From Oreohelix idahoensis (lineage: Eukaryota; Mollusca; Gastropoda; Stylommatophora; Oreohelicidae): DNA of 64,000 bases. Shown piece after piece: positions 9,661 to 21,182 of the stretch. Numbering within the stretch: the stretch's first letter is position 1; the number at the start of each line of letters is the position of its first letter. The DNA lies in assembly GCA_024509875.1 (NCBI GenBank), contig JAMPIV010005820.1, positions 412,001-476,000 on the forward strand. The letters run 5' to 3'. The translations under genes and the position numbers were made by a program. A model generated the notes under the pieces. That model saw only the letters and a program-made list of their open reading frames with translations. It did not search any database and had not been told where the DNA came from.

Positions 9661-11888
9661 CAGCCTAAGAACTGCCCGACATCACGCAAGAAACTAAGTA
9701 AACGAACGGGAGAAATGAACATTAAGACCTACAAGCTGAGAGAGCCAGAAATTAAGACCAGATATCAGGGGCTTATTGCTACAGCGGTGAGCAACACAGA
9801 AGAACAACCTGATGACTTGGAAACCCTCTGGCTTATATTCAAGGACATCATAAAGACAGCTGCTGCAGAAGCATGTGGTGAAGTCCGACTTGGGAACAAG
9901 AGAAAGAGGACACCTTGGTGGACAGAGGAAGTCAAAGAGAAAATAAGAGAGAATAAAATGTCATGGAAACAATACTTAGGAGCTAAAAACACAACAAGAC
10001 AAATGGAGAAATATAGAGGATATGTGACACTCAGAACAGAATCAAAGAACAAGGTGCTAGCAGCAAAACAGAAGTCCTGGGAAGAATTTGGAGAAAAACT
10101 AGAAAAAGATGCACAAGAAAACCAGAAATTGTTCTATAAGACCCTAAAGAACATGAGGAAGGAAAAACAATGCCCTCTCAAATTTATAAAGGACAAGCAA
10201 GGCAAATTGCTTACTGCCCCGAAGGAAGTAACGGAAAGATGGAAAGAATATTTCTCAGAACTCCTTGATGGTGAGCAAGGTCAAGCATCAGAAATTATAA
10301 CCACTAGCACAGAAGAGAAAAAAAAATGACGGTGAAGATGACATAAAGATGAAAGAACTGAAGGCAGCACTGGAGAAAATCAAGATGGGCAAAGCAGCAG
10401 GGCATGATGGTATAACACCAGAAATGGTTAAATACATGGGAGCATCAGGCGACCTATTACTCTTAAGGGTCCAACAGGCAGCGTTGTGCAACAAGACCAT
10501 AACAAAGGACTGAGAGATTGCCATCATAACACCAATTTTCAAAAAGGGTGACAATCGACAATGTGGAAACCATATAGGCATATCCCTTCTCAGTGTCCCT
10601 GGTAAAATCTACTCTAGAATCCTAGAGCAGTGACTCCGACGCCTAGCTGAGCCACAAATGGATGAGGTCCAGAGAGGATTCCGAGCAAACCGAAGTACTC
10701 AAGACCTAATCTTCACACTCAGACAGCTGAGTGAAAAGGCCATTGAGTATAAGCGTGAGATCCATCTTCGTTTCATAGATCTGGAAAAGGCGTTTGACAG
10801 AGTCCCCTGGAGCAAACTTTGGGACTGTTTGGCAAGGAAGAACATTCCAGCACCGCTGATTCATGCTATACATAGCTTCTACAAGTCTTGCAGAAATTAT
10901 GTGAGGACAGCAAACCGTAAGTCAGAAGAGTTCAGGACCACCACTGGTGTAAGACAAGGTGATATCCTGTCACTTTATCTTTTCATACTCCTCATGGACG
11001 ATGTCATCAAGGCATGTATGGAGAGAGCAAGAAAGTATTCAGTGGGGTACTGGAAGATGAGACAGGTCTGTATTTCGGAGCTGGCATTTGCTGATGATGT
11101 TGCCCTAATTGCTAAATCAGAGGCTCATCGCCAATCCAACCTGCAAGTCTGGAAGGAAGAGCTGGAGAAGAGAGGGATGGTCACAAGCAGCTCTATAACA
11201 AAATCCATGGTGATATCACGAGAAGAAAGAAGACATCAGATTAAGCTGGGAGAATAGGTCCTGGAGCAGGTCGACCACTTTAAATACCTCGGAGCTATTA
11301 TAGACCGAAAGGGAGGCATCAAAGAAGAGTTGGCCACTCGAAAAGCAGCAGCTGAGAGAGTTTTTCAGGCCATAAATCGAGGATTCCTCAGCAAGAGAGA
11401 GGTTGGTAAGAAAACGAAGATGGCTGTATACCGCTCCACCTATGTCCCAGTCTTGACATATGGATGTGAGTCATGGGCAATGACTACAACCCACAAAAGC
11501 CAGATCCAAACATCAGAAACGATGTATTTGAGGAAGGTGGTTGAAGTAACAAGAAGAGACCTGGTCCGCAACCAGACGATATGTCAAGGCCTAAAATCCC
11601 ACCCCCTGCCGACCCAAGTAGAAAAGTCCCAACTAAGATGGTTTGGCCATGTCTGCAGAATGGGAGATCTTCTACCACGGCAAGCATGGGAAACAAAGAG
11701 CCAGGGATCCAGGCCCCCAGGGCGACACAGAGTCCGCTGGGAGGACAACATTAGACAATCTTTGAAGGACCGAGGACTAGAATGGAACCAGGCCAGAAGG
11801 AAGACAGCCGATAGGATAGTCTGGCGCTCTCTCTTCCTAAACCTCTACATCTTACGGTAGAAGGGGAACGACTAAGTAAAGTAAGAGT
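9532..11888 (+). pseudogene. LINE-A reverse transcriptase, RTE-like, multiply broken
   Basis: Consecutive pieces (9532-10329, 10330-10657, 10658-11257, 11258-11860) cover a linker, RT fingers, palm and C-terminal domain. Visible motifs are QRGFRANRSTQDLIF, FIDLEKAFDRVPW, TGVRQGD and LAFADDVALIAKS (catalytic DD near 11090), then FKYLG, LTYGCESW and WFGHVCRM. Breaks are a poly-A frameshift near 10327, an in-frame TGA near 10511, another near 10632 and a TAG near 11256. The element ends GGAACGACTAAGTAAAG, the family's TAAG-type tail. With its endonuclease plus RT and very short 3' UTR with a microsatellite tail it resembles RTE-clade LINEs; clade placement is inference. It is the longest LINE-A copy and the reference for the other pieces in the window. 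Confidence 0.85.
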
Positions 11889-12130
11889 GTGAATGCTAAC
11901 AGTTCCTGTAGTTCGCTGGTTGCATACACGAAAGATGCATCCTCTCACACGTCCATCTCTGCTAGCCTTAGGTGTGATGCCAAATTCCAACAGTGTGTCA
12001 CAAAAAAGTTTTGTGCATGTACTTTTGCGCCCTTGTCTCTCTCCTTCATTGTCCTGTTATTTTACATATTTTATGTTCTTACATTTTTTGCTCTGAGCAG
12101 CTCCCATACGCGTTTACGTTTCGCCGCTAT
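11889..12130 (-). repeat. Dispersed repeat related to 13210-13320
   Basis: The stretch 12040-12125 (ATTTTATGTTCTTACATTTT and CGTTTACGTTTCGCC) is repeated in diverged form at about 13240-13315. The minus strand also encodes a short piece (GITPKASRDGRVRG) with no assigned family. It is probably the leading part of the same retroelement that gives the RNase H fragment. Confidence 0.45.
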
Positions 12131-12135
12131 ACATC

Positions 12136-12543
12136 GGATTTGTGGACCATGAAAAGGCCTTTGACAGTGTAGACAGAGAATCACTTTGGAAACTGATGAG
12201 GCATTATGGAATTCCCATGAAGATCATTAACTTAATAAGAAAGACCTATGAAGACATGACATGCAGAGTTCTTCATGAAGGACAACTTACAGAACAGTTT
12301 AGGATTAGAACGGGAGTAAGACAGGTATGCCTCTTGTCTCCATTTCTTTTCTTACTAGCAATAGATTGGGTTATGAAAACATCGACATCACACAACAGAA
12401 ATGGAATCCAGTGGAATCTGACTAAACAGCTTGATGATCTGGATTTTGCAGATGACTTGGCACTTCTGTCCCATAACCATAATTAGATGCAAGAGAAAAT
12501 GAAAATTCTCGATGAGAGGTCACAACAAGTGGGTCTGAAAATA
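12136..12543 (+). pseudogene. LINE-B reverse transcriptase fragment
   Basis: The frame shows FVDHEKAFDSVDRESLW, RTGVRQVCLLSPFLF (usual G replaced by V), LAIDWVMK and LDFADDLALLSHN, with a TAG at 12484. It is the RT palm of the same family as the minus-strand copy at 25300-26285. It is cut at 12543, exactly where a (TAAG)n-tailed element in the other orientation begins. Confidence 0.85.
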
Positions 12544-13330
12544 CTTACTTACTTACTTAGTCGTTCCTCGTTCCAACAGACTCCGGTGATGTTACAATAC
12601 AATGAGGTGAGATCCATTGGATCACAACATATTTTAATCGTTGACATAGTTTGTGTATCACTATTCTGAGGTCCTCCAGGTCTGTATTATTTTGGCTTTT
12701 CAGCGTTGCAATTACTGACTGTGCATCGGTTAAAAAAAAGCAACTTGTCTCTCTGCTGCAATTTTCAAGGCCCTTGTCTCTACTCTGAAGTTACTTGAGA
12801 ATTTTCCTGTTGCCACTGACAGCTTTATTTGTGCCCAAGTGCTTCAGGTCAGAAAGACACCTCCACTGGCATTTGTTACTGATCCATCTGTGTATACATA
12901 GGTCCAGATGTTGCGTGAGTAATGTTTCTCTATATATTTTGTCGCTATGGAATTTCTCTGTTGCAGTCTGGCTCTTTTTTCTTTCAATTCCATGGAATGT
13001 TTTTCTATCATTTCAGGGAAACGATGTTGTTTCCAAACTGGAAGCTTGTGTGCGGTGTAGATGGGTTTAATAGTTGAAATTGTATTTACGGAAACTGCTC
13101 ATCTGTAGTTTGGTTGATTCTGCAAAGTTGCTTCGTTTGAATCTTTGCCTTCTAAGAGCATTGTGACGAAATTTGTGTACGTCCTTCTATATTCTTCGTT
13201 CTCTCCTGCAATACCGATTTATTTCTTCATTTTTCACACTCATCGTTCTATTATTTGGCATATTTTATGCACCTACATTCTTGTCTAGTCACTCCCAGAC
13301 ATGTTTACGTTTCACCATGTGAATCGTAGT
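12541..13330 (-). pseudogene. RNase H domain of a LINE (LINE-C), fused to a TAAG tail
   Basis: The minus strand between about 13070 and 12570 reads as a type I RNase H with its three acidic residues in context: YTDGSVTNASGGVF (Asp), then FRVETRALKIAAERQ (Glu), then FFLTDAQSVIATLK (Asp). A degraded WISPHC (normally WIPAHCG) follows. One in-frame TGA lies between the first and second motifs. RNase H of this kind sits behind RT in Jockey/I/Loa-type LINEs and in LTR elements. The 3' end runs directly into GGAACGACTAAGTAAGTAAG, identical to the LINE-A tail. A C-terminal RT piece of a similar family is at 17230-17350. No single long frame exists, so this is a relic. Confidence 0.75.
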
Positions 13331-13553
13331 ATTACAAGGCTAATTTGACAGGTCACCAGATTATACTTCTGCCACTTAAGTCATCTAGCCACCTTTGATA
13401 GAGATGGTCATTGTTGACACAAGGTTGTATCGTACGATCGACGGAGAGAAAGCCAGATTGTCAGTGTGGGAAAACCATCTGGGAGATGTACGTAAACACA
13501 GGTGATAATATGTAATCGCTTCCGACGGCCCATCTCTGTATCAATAATATATA

Positions 13554-15069
13554 CTGTTCAAAAAAAGAAACGCAACTTTTTTGGTGTTACTTTTATAAAA
13601 GATATTCGCTGATTGGACATCAGTCAACCTATCGATTGTGTCCACCTGGTCATTAACTTCTCGTGGTTACCTGAATTGCACTCACCTCATGATTCGTGAG
13701 GTCGTGAAAGAGGTCAAGGTCAAAACAACATTTTTGTCAATAACTCGTGACAGGTTCATGAGAATCCCGTGAAACTTACTGAACACAAAACACTCTGAGC
13801 ATATTATTGAACGCCTATAAAAGATTGACGCTCCTCGAATAAATTCAGTTGAAAATTCAATACGCAAGTATGGCTCATCTCACTACAGAACATCGACTCA
13901 TCATCATTGGACGTTTACAGACTGGACAGTCACAACGTGTAGTGGCCAGACAATTTAATGTGGTTAGAAGCACCATTAGTCGCCTTTGGAGGCGATTTCA
14001 AGAAACTGGCTCAGTGGCAGACTGGCCGCGCAGTGGAAGACCCAGAGTCACAACTCCTGCCGAAGACTGCTTCATACGGCTGCGTCACCTCAGGAATCGA
14101 CTTGCATCTGCGTCCTCCACAGTCCAGTCAATCTCAGCAGCTCATCGAATTTCAGATCAAACGGTCAGGAACCGGCTGCATGACTCTGGTCTTTGGGCTA
14201 GAAGACCCTACAGAGGTCCTGTTCTTATGGACCGGCATCGCCAGAATCGACTGCAGTGGGCGAACCAGCATCGTCAATGGACCGTTGGGAATGACTGGAG
14301 ACGGGTTTGGTTTAGTGATGAATCATTTTTTGTGCTCCAGCGACACAATAGATGGAGAAGAGTTTACAGCAGAGTCCATGCACGATACGCCTAGAACAGC
14401 ATTGTTGAGGCTCCTCCACATGGTGGAGGAGGTGTACTGATGTGGGGGGCGATCAACTTCATGGGAAGAAGTGACCTGGTGCAAATTGAAGGACGCCTGA
14501 ATGCCCAAAGATACGTCGCTGAAATTCTTCATCCTCACGTCCTTCCACTTCTGGCTGCACGATGGTCGATTTTTCAGCAGGATAACGCTCGACCTCATGT
14601 GGCACAACTCACCACCCAGTTCCTTGCTGAAAACAACATCCAGACCATTCCGTGGCCAGCCATGTCATCAGACATGACCCCCATAGAGCACTTATGGGAT
14701 GAACTCGACAGACGACTCCACCAGCGAGACGTGACTCCAGCCAATCTCTGACAGTTGTCTCTTGCACTGCGGGAAGAGTGGGCAGCCATCCCACAACAAC
14801 AGATCCAACGGCTAATCCGATCCATGTCAAGGAGATGTCGTTCTCTGATAGAGGCCAGAGGAGGCCATACACCTTACTGAAACAGAGGCCTCAGTCACAA
14901 AGAATAAAAGTCCAAACCAAATTTAATGAACATCATTTCATTGTTAAAGTCTTAAAGTTTCTTCATGCCAAGATTGAAACATTAATTCCGTAAAATAAAA
15001 TTTTGGTACAAGTTTGAAATTTGGTGTCCATTACCACTGCAATAATGTTGCATTTCTTTTTTTGAACAG
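13554..15069 (+). mobile_element. Tc1-like DNA transposon, complete (1516 bp)
   Basis: Terminal inverted repeats begin CTGTTCAAAAAAAGAAACGC at 13554 and, on the other strand from 15069, CTGTTCAAAAAAAGAAATGC. Both are flanked by TA (13552-13553 and 15070-15071), the normal Tc1/mariner target duplication. The transposase lies inside on the plus strand. A similar repeat end occurs alone near 61782. Confidence 0.95.
13870..14880 (+). pseudogene. Tc1-like DD34E transposase with two premature stops
   Basis: One continuous frame of 336 codons runs from ATG at 13870 to TGA at 14878-14880, the usual length for the family, broken only by TAG at 14392-14394 and TGA at 14749-14751. The N-terminus has a paired-type helix-turn-helix (LTTEHRLIIIGRLQTGQSQR, then STISRLWRRFQETGS) and a GRPRVTT linker. 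The catalytic triad is complete: WFSDES, IFQQDNARPH and SPIEH-type sequence (MTPIEHLWDEL), with 34 residues between the second Asp and the Glu. The enzyme would cut and paste the surrounding element. The second stop is a likely CGA-to-TGA change. It is among the least decayed transposase reading frames in the window. Confidence 0.92.
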
Positions 15070-15071
15070 TA

Positions 15072-17229
15072 TATAGATAACCTGTCTGGGGAGATTATGT
15101 TGGGAAAGGTATAACTCAGGAAATAAGTTCACCGATGTGTTTGTGAGTTTGCACAAATGCAATCGGAAGTATTACTGCCAAATGTGAAAGAGGTCACGAG
15201 TTTAAATTTTAAAATTGACATTTTAAAAATACGCGGGGGATAGTAATGATTTAACACCCCGACTGACATAGTTCTAAAGAGATAGGATTGGTCTAAATCG
15301 AGAGCCTAACATAAACTTTAGCCCTCATTGGCAAGTAAGTCAAAAAATACCATCTGGGACGTGAACTGAGAAAGGGAAATATAATCTAGCGAAGTCGGAG
15401 ACACATATCAGACTGGATTTTCAACAAACGTCAAGTAACAACTTGAGTAAAAACTCCCAGTAGCCAGAGAGAAGGATCGGACAAAGAATTCCAAAATTAA
15501 AAAGTGACAGATCGAAGTATTTGTGCGTCTTTATAACTTAAAAGAGAACCCGCAATTTTAAATACAAAGACTGGAAACTCAAGGAATCAGAAAACACAAG
15601 TCATAAGAGGGATTCTGACATTACCCCAGACCGAGTGTTCGAAGCATCAAATCAAAGTTTCTGTGTCCATTCTACTGTGCCAGGAGATTGTATATCCCGT
15701 TTAGGGTGAGTGTAAACATTTATTTTACAATGTGAATTTTGTCATGTCTGTACTTGCTAAGTGGTTATACCAGTTATAGGAAGGAGGCTGGCAACCTCAA
15801 CATATGAAAATAGTATGTTCATAAACTACTACAGCAAGCACTGGTGTTTGCTTTATGCTAGTTCGCTTAGGAAAGCAAAAGCAGAAGTGACCCCAGACTC
15901 CGAATGCAGCAGTGAGATGATTACCTCACATGTGCCTAGGGTGTATAGTATCATTGTGTGAGATATGTGTACTTTTATAATGTTAGTTCAGGCAAATCAT
16001 TGCACTTGCGTTGTCCAGTCAAATTTTCCCCATTTAAGAAACCAGAAGAATAAAGGTGATATCTAATCATATTCCCTGAGTTATCCTATGTATACTCAGG
16101 GAGAATAATTATTCAGAGAGGCAAACATTGGTGGGTGCACATCGAGACAATGTGCAACTAATCTTCAGCCCACAAATGTACTTAGCAGAGGCATTTTTCT
16201 TTTATTTTCCCTAAAGTTCATTGTTCGAAGCTACAAGATGGCTCTTAGTACCAGACCAATCTGTAGAAAGAATCTTCGCCACTATCTTGTGACTCAAGAA
16301 GCTGGGTTCGACACCAACTTCCTACAGTGGACACGTGAAGATACCCACCTTGACATTAGGAGTGAAGTTCACCTAGACGCCTCACAAAAGACCTGACAAC
16401 GACTCATTGCAGTACTCAGCCAGTTAAGTTTTTTGTAACAGGCACAAGCAGTGGACAATGATCATCAGTCCCTAATTAAGTCTCAGTGAAGACAATTTTT
16501 TAAAACCCTCTAAAGTCACTTTCGTCCATATTTATTTAAATTTGTTAAAGACTAATTGATTATTAAATTTGTTATGTTATTTTACAAATTTATAGTTGAT
16601 TCAGTTCTTATAGATAAGAGAGCACATGTATGATTGAGAATCTTTAATATATATATATATAAATATATATACATATAGCTACAGCCATAGAGCCAAAAGT
16701 ACGTATAACAGGAATTTCGCTGGATTAAACCAGCTGGGGTCTCGAACAAGCCGACCATTGCTTAAAACTTCACAAAAGGTGCCGGATCAGATATAAGTTA
16801 TTAGTGCTCTGCCCCATGCAGCATTGTTCTTGACTTCTGAATTATCTTGTGAACTACCTTGAGATAGAAGCATCATTATCCTTCTATCTACAACTCTGCC
16901 AAGAGTAATCTTTGAAGACCCATTTTAGATACTCTTGAGTTTGGCCACTGGTGGACCACTACTACAGAGCAGCCCCGGGGATGGGGGGGGGGGGAGAGGG
17001 GAGTTCCGTGACAAGCATTCATTCTATGGCACATTGGATGGTCTGTTAGTCTCTTGAATTTTTCAGCTTGTTGCTGGGCCCTGCTGTCTCTTCTATCCTC
17101 CATTGGCTGGAGGCATGTAATCTTTTTCGAGTTCTTTTATAGGTATTGTCTTTATGCCGCCCATTATAAAGACGTCATACACTGGGTGTTTTAAAGACAT
17201 TATACACGTTATATACGTGCTAAACACGT
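15072..17229. other. No gene recognised
   Basis: Low-complexity AT-rich DNA with a (TA)n patch near 16648-16672 and a poly-G run near 16985-16996. Small open frames (15761-15961 plus, 16888-17103 minus) lack family motifs or splice-phased neighbours. Confidence 0.4.
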
Positions 17230-17350
17230 TATACACAGGGCGAGTGAGACCAGTCCTATTGTATGGCATTGCAACATGGGCAACAGCAGCTGAGTCAAAC
17301 TTCGATAAAATCAGCAGACTAAAAAATAAAGCAATGAGAATTTGTCACTT
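17230..17350 (+). pseudogene. LINE RT C-terminal fragment (LINE-C type)
   Basis: The translation VRPVLLYGIATWATAAESNF followed by KISRLKNKAMRI is the post-palm RT segment of LINEs that carry RNase H. It fades into unrelated sequence on both sides, so it is a short relic, probably of the same family as the RNase H piece at 12541-13330. Confidence 0.65.
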
Positions 17351-18114
17351 AAAGTACGCAGTAGAGGTTGAGTGGTTTTTTAATATAGAATGTTTTTATG
17401 CTTTATGGTTTTTATTGAACGCAAATGGCATGGTTCGATTGTGACGTGATAAGGGTTGTCTTAGTCACGCTTGACTACGAGTCACGGTCACCCTTTTTAT
17501 TATGATCTCTGAACGAGATAGACGTACTCTGACTACTCTCAGAATATTTGAAAGTGCAAGTATTTCTTTGATATTTGGCTTGAGGGTCAGCCACAGGGAA
17601 TGGTTACAACCATGTTATTGGTTCTTCAGGGAGTATTAATCTATATATTTGATTCGTTCTCGCAAACTAATTGGTCTCACTTTCGGTGGACTGCATAGCA
17701 GCCACACGTATATATAGCCTATTACGTTTTGTTGATAACGATAATACTTAATATGTATGACTGGAACGGACTGCACTGTATCGATATGAATAAGAAGATG
17801 ATTCCTGCAATGCAATGAACTGTTTATAAATGAACTGACATGTCTTCGTAACATGTATTAAATCTATGCTTGTTGGACTCAAATTACCAGGAGTTATTTG
17901 GTAAATCAAGTTTGGAAGTTGGCTGGGATATTAGCCATATGTTTATAATATAAAAATGCACGATTTGCTCTTCTTTGATGAGAGACATTAATCTTCACCC
18001 TAATTAGTCAAAGTTCATAAGGAACCATAACAGTTGTCATCTATTACGCTAACCGATTAAGAACAACCTAATCCTTGACCCTTAACAAGGAATAAATCAA
18101 GAACTCGCTTCAAC
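17351..18114. other. No gene recognised
   Basis: AT-rich spacer before the 38-bp satellite. Nothing on either strand could be assigned. Confidence 0.4.
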
Positions 18115-19522
18115 AGTTACCCTGGTATAATATTTAACACAATCATCCTGTATGTCACCCTGGTATAATATTTAACACAATCATCCTGTATGTCACCTTG
18201 GTATATTTAACGCAATCATCCTGCATGTCACCCTGGTATAATATTTAACACAAATCATCCTGTATGTCACCCTGGTATAATATTTAACACAATCATCCTG
18301 TATGTCACCCTGGTATAATATTTAACGCAATCATCCTGTATGTTACCCTGGTATAATATTTAACACAATCATCCTGTATGTCACCTTGGTATAATATTTA
18401 ACGCAATCATCCTGTATGTCACCCTGGTATAATATTTAACACAATCATCCTGTATGTCACCCTGGTATAATATTTAACACAATCATCCTGTATGTCACCC
18501 TGGTATAATATTTAACACAATCATCCTGTATGTTACCCTGGTATAATATTTAACACAATCATCCTGTATGTCACCCTGGTATAATATTTAACACAATCAT
18601 CCTGTATGTTACCCTGGTATAATATTTAACACAATCATCCTGTATGTCACCCTGGTATAATATTTAACACAATCATCCTTGTATATTACCCTGGTATAAT
18701 ATTTAACACAATCATCCTTGTATGTTACTCTGGTACCGTATAATATTTAACCCAATCATCCTTGTATGTTACCCTTGTATAATATTTAACACAATCATCC
18801 TGTATGTCACCCTGGCATAATATTTAACACAATCATGCTGTATGTTACCCTGGTATAATATTTAACACAATCATCCTGTATGTTACCCTGGTATAATATT
18901 TAACACAATCATCCTTGTATGTTACCCTGGTATAATATTTAACACAATCATCCTTGTATGTCACCCTAGTATAATATTTAACACAATCATCCTGTATGTC
19001 ACCCTGGTATAATATTTAACACAATCATCCTGTATGTCACCCTGGTATAATATTTAACACAATCATCCTGTATGTCACCCTGGTATAATATTTAACACAA
19101 TTATCCTGTATGTCACCCTGGTATAATATTTAACACCATCATCCTGTATGTCACCCTAGTATAATATTTAACACAATCATCCTGTATGTCACCCTGGTAT
19201 AATATTTAACACAATCATCCTGTATGACACCCTGGTATAATATTTAACACAATCATCCTTGTATATTACCCTGGTATAATATTTAACACAATCATCCTTG
19301 TATGTTACTCTGGTATAATATTTAACCCAATCATCCTTGTATGTTACCCTTGTATAATATTTAACACAATCATCCTGTATGTCACCCTGGCATAATATTT
19401 AACACAATCATCCTTGTATGTTACCCCGGCATAATATTTAACACAATCATCCTGTATGTTACCCTGGTATAATATTTAACACAATCATCTTTGTATGTTA
19501 CCCTGGTATAATATTTAACACA
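18115..19522. repeat. Satellite array, 38-bp unit, about 37 copies
   Basis: The unit is built from ACCCTGGTATAATATTTAAC, ACAATCATCC and TGTATGTC. Variants have 39 bp (CCTTGTATG) and a few have TTACC in place of TCACC. A distinctive run of variant units at 18678-18840 (CTTGTATATTACC, then GTTACTCTGGTA, then AACCCAATCATCC, then ACCCTTGTATAA, then CCTGGCATAA) recurs in the same order at 19258-19410. This shows a higher-order duplication of about 580 bp, roughly 15 units. Confidence 0.95.
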
Positions 19523-19542
19523 AGACAAGCATCATTATCATC

Positions 19543-19800
19543 ACCCTCGCTCCCAAAGAAGCATAAGCCTTCATCAAACACATGCCAAGTCCTCCCGTTA
19601 CATGCCCATCAGCACAAGGTCTGTCCAAGTATCCTCATGATTTTCATTTGTCACCAGTTCTCTTCTCTTTGTACTGTTAGCTTTATCTCTACTTTTATTA
19701 CCATGGGGATTCCAGACCAAGGACTGCCTTGTAATGCTAACGAGTTTTTTTTTTCCTTAATGTGTGTCCTATCCATCGTTAGTGTCTCCTCACAAAAATA
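19543..19800 (-). mobile_element. LINE-B 3' end fragment
   Basis: Matches the 3' part of LINE-B at 25310-25560 (CTCCCAAAGAAGCATAAGCC, then GGATTCCAGACCAAGGACTG and CCTTGTAATGC). Degraded, with a poly-T insertion near 19745. Confidence 0.75.
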
Positions 19801-19961
19801 TAAATGTATACATTTCCCATCTGAGGTCCAAGTTTTCCAAAGCACTTCTTAAAATAATTTGAAAAATTTACTGCGCCCTTATACAAGACAACTGTACAAA
19901 TCAACTTCAACTACTAGGCAAAAGAAGTCAACTTTTTTTTTCTCTAATAAAATAAATATCA

Positions 19962-20236
19962 TCATCATCAGGTGCCATCTTCACAACGAAGGTCAGCTGC
20001 AATGGATCTCCAATGTCTTCTGTCTCGTCTTGATGGTACACCCTGATAGACTCATTCCTGTCCATCTCTTGATGTTATCTTCTCACGTATAGCGCTGTCT
20101 TCCCCTTGCACGTTTGCCTTCAACTCTCCCTTCTATTATGGTCTTCAGCAAGGTGATGTGTGTTTTTATTGACCAAAATATTTTAGCTGCCTAATTTTGA
20201 TCTTCATTAATTCTCTTTTCATTCCTAGTTTTTCTC
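19962..20236 (-). mobile_element. LINE-D 3' end fragment
   Basis: Starts with ATCATCATCATCA, the reversed (ATG)n tail of LINE-D, then TCACAACGAAGGTCAGCTGC and TATAGCGCTGTCTTCCCCTT as in the copies at 29686-30738 and 58147-58498. It is 5'-truncated where LINE-E sequence begins. Confidence 0.85.
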
Positions 20237-20868
20237 TTCTTTGATCCTTAGTCATCGACTGTCACAGCAGTCAGTGGCCATCACGCCTGGTGGCGTCTGG
20301 TAATTGCTTCCACTTTGTTCAGTCGGTGGCCATCCTTCGTGCAGTGCCTCAGGTTTGGTTCATTCTTTGCTTCTCAGCCTCCACAGTTCTCCGTTTTAGG
20401 CCGGCTTCTCTTTCTTTCTTTCGGGGGTTCATAGCATAGCTGTTCTTGTGAAGTAATTGGCGTCTGTTCTGAGGACGTGGCCAACTCCAGCGTCTGCCAG
20501 CTATGATGGTGTGCTTGTCCTCTTGGTTGCTCTGAGTAAGCAGTTCTTGGTTGGTGATGGTATTCGACTAAAAGATTCTGAAAATTTTCCTTAGGCAGAT
20601 TGCGTGGAAAGAGGACAATTTCGACATTTCCTTCTATGTTACTCTCCAGCATTCTGCACCATAGAGAAGCACAGAAAGTACAAAGCTCTCATATAATCTT
20701 AATTAGGTGTTTGTGCTATGAGAGGACTTCATGATGTTGTTTAGACTAGCAAAGGCTGTTCTCGCTTTATTCATTCTGTTGTTGACATCTTTGCCTGCTC
20801 CGCCATCTGGTGTTACTATGCATCCTAGGTATGTAAATATGTCTGTCTGTTCCAGCTTCTGGTTCCTT
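20237..20868 (-). mobile_element. LINE-E 3' fragment
   Basis: Begins CTTCTTTGATCCTTAGTCAT, the reversed 3' end of LINE-E. It contains the hairpin segment ATCACGCCTGGTGGCGTCT, then the RT C-terminal region matching 42890-43400. Small open frames inside are decayed RT. It ends against another LINE-D piece. Confidence 0.8.
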
Positions 20869-21070
20869 AATGTTATGGCCTCAGCAAGGCGTTATATCTT
20901 TTTATATGACCAAAATATTTCAGCTATCTAATTTTTATCTCCTTCATTAATTCTCTTTTCACTCCTAACTTTTCTATGACCTCTTTATTTGTTTTCTTCT
21001 CTTTCCATGTGACGTGCCCCATTCTTCTATATATCCACATCTCTAGGGCCTCAATTCTTTCTTCCAATCA
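20869..21070 (-). mobile_element. LINE-D internal fragment (second piece)
   Basis: Matches 29868-30070 of the longer LINE-D copy (TATGACCAAAATATTT, CCATTCTTCTATATATCCAC, CCTCAATTCTTTCTTCCAA). It overlaps rather than continues the piece at 19962-20236, so the two are separate copies or a local duplication. Confidence 0.8.
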
Positions 21071-21093
21071 CTTATTCAAAAATGAATAATGAT

Positions 21094-21182
21094 AGGTTAA
21101 ATCAAACACAAGACAATTTTTAAAGGTAAAATCAAAAATAAACAATTTTTAAAGGTAAAATCAAACACAAGACAATATTAAA
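21094..21182. repeat. Short tandem repeat, about 30-37-bp unit, 3 copies
   Basis: AAATCAAACACAAGACAATT and TTTAAAGGTA repeat three times with small changes before fading near 21180. Confidence 0.7.
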
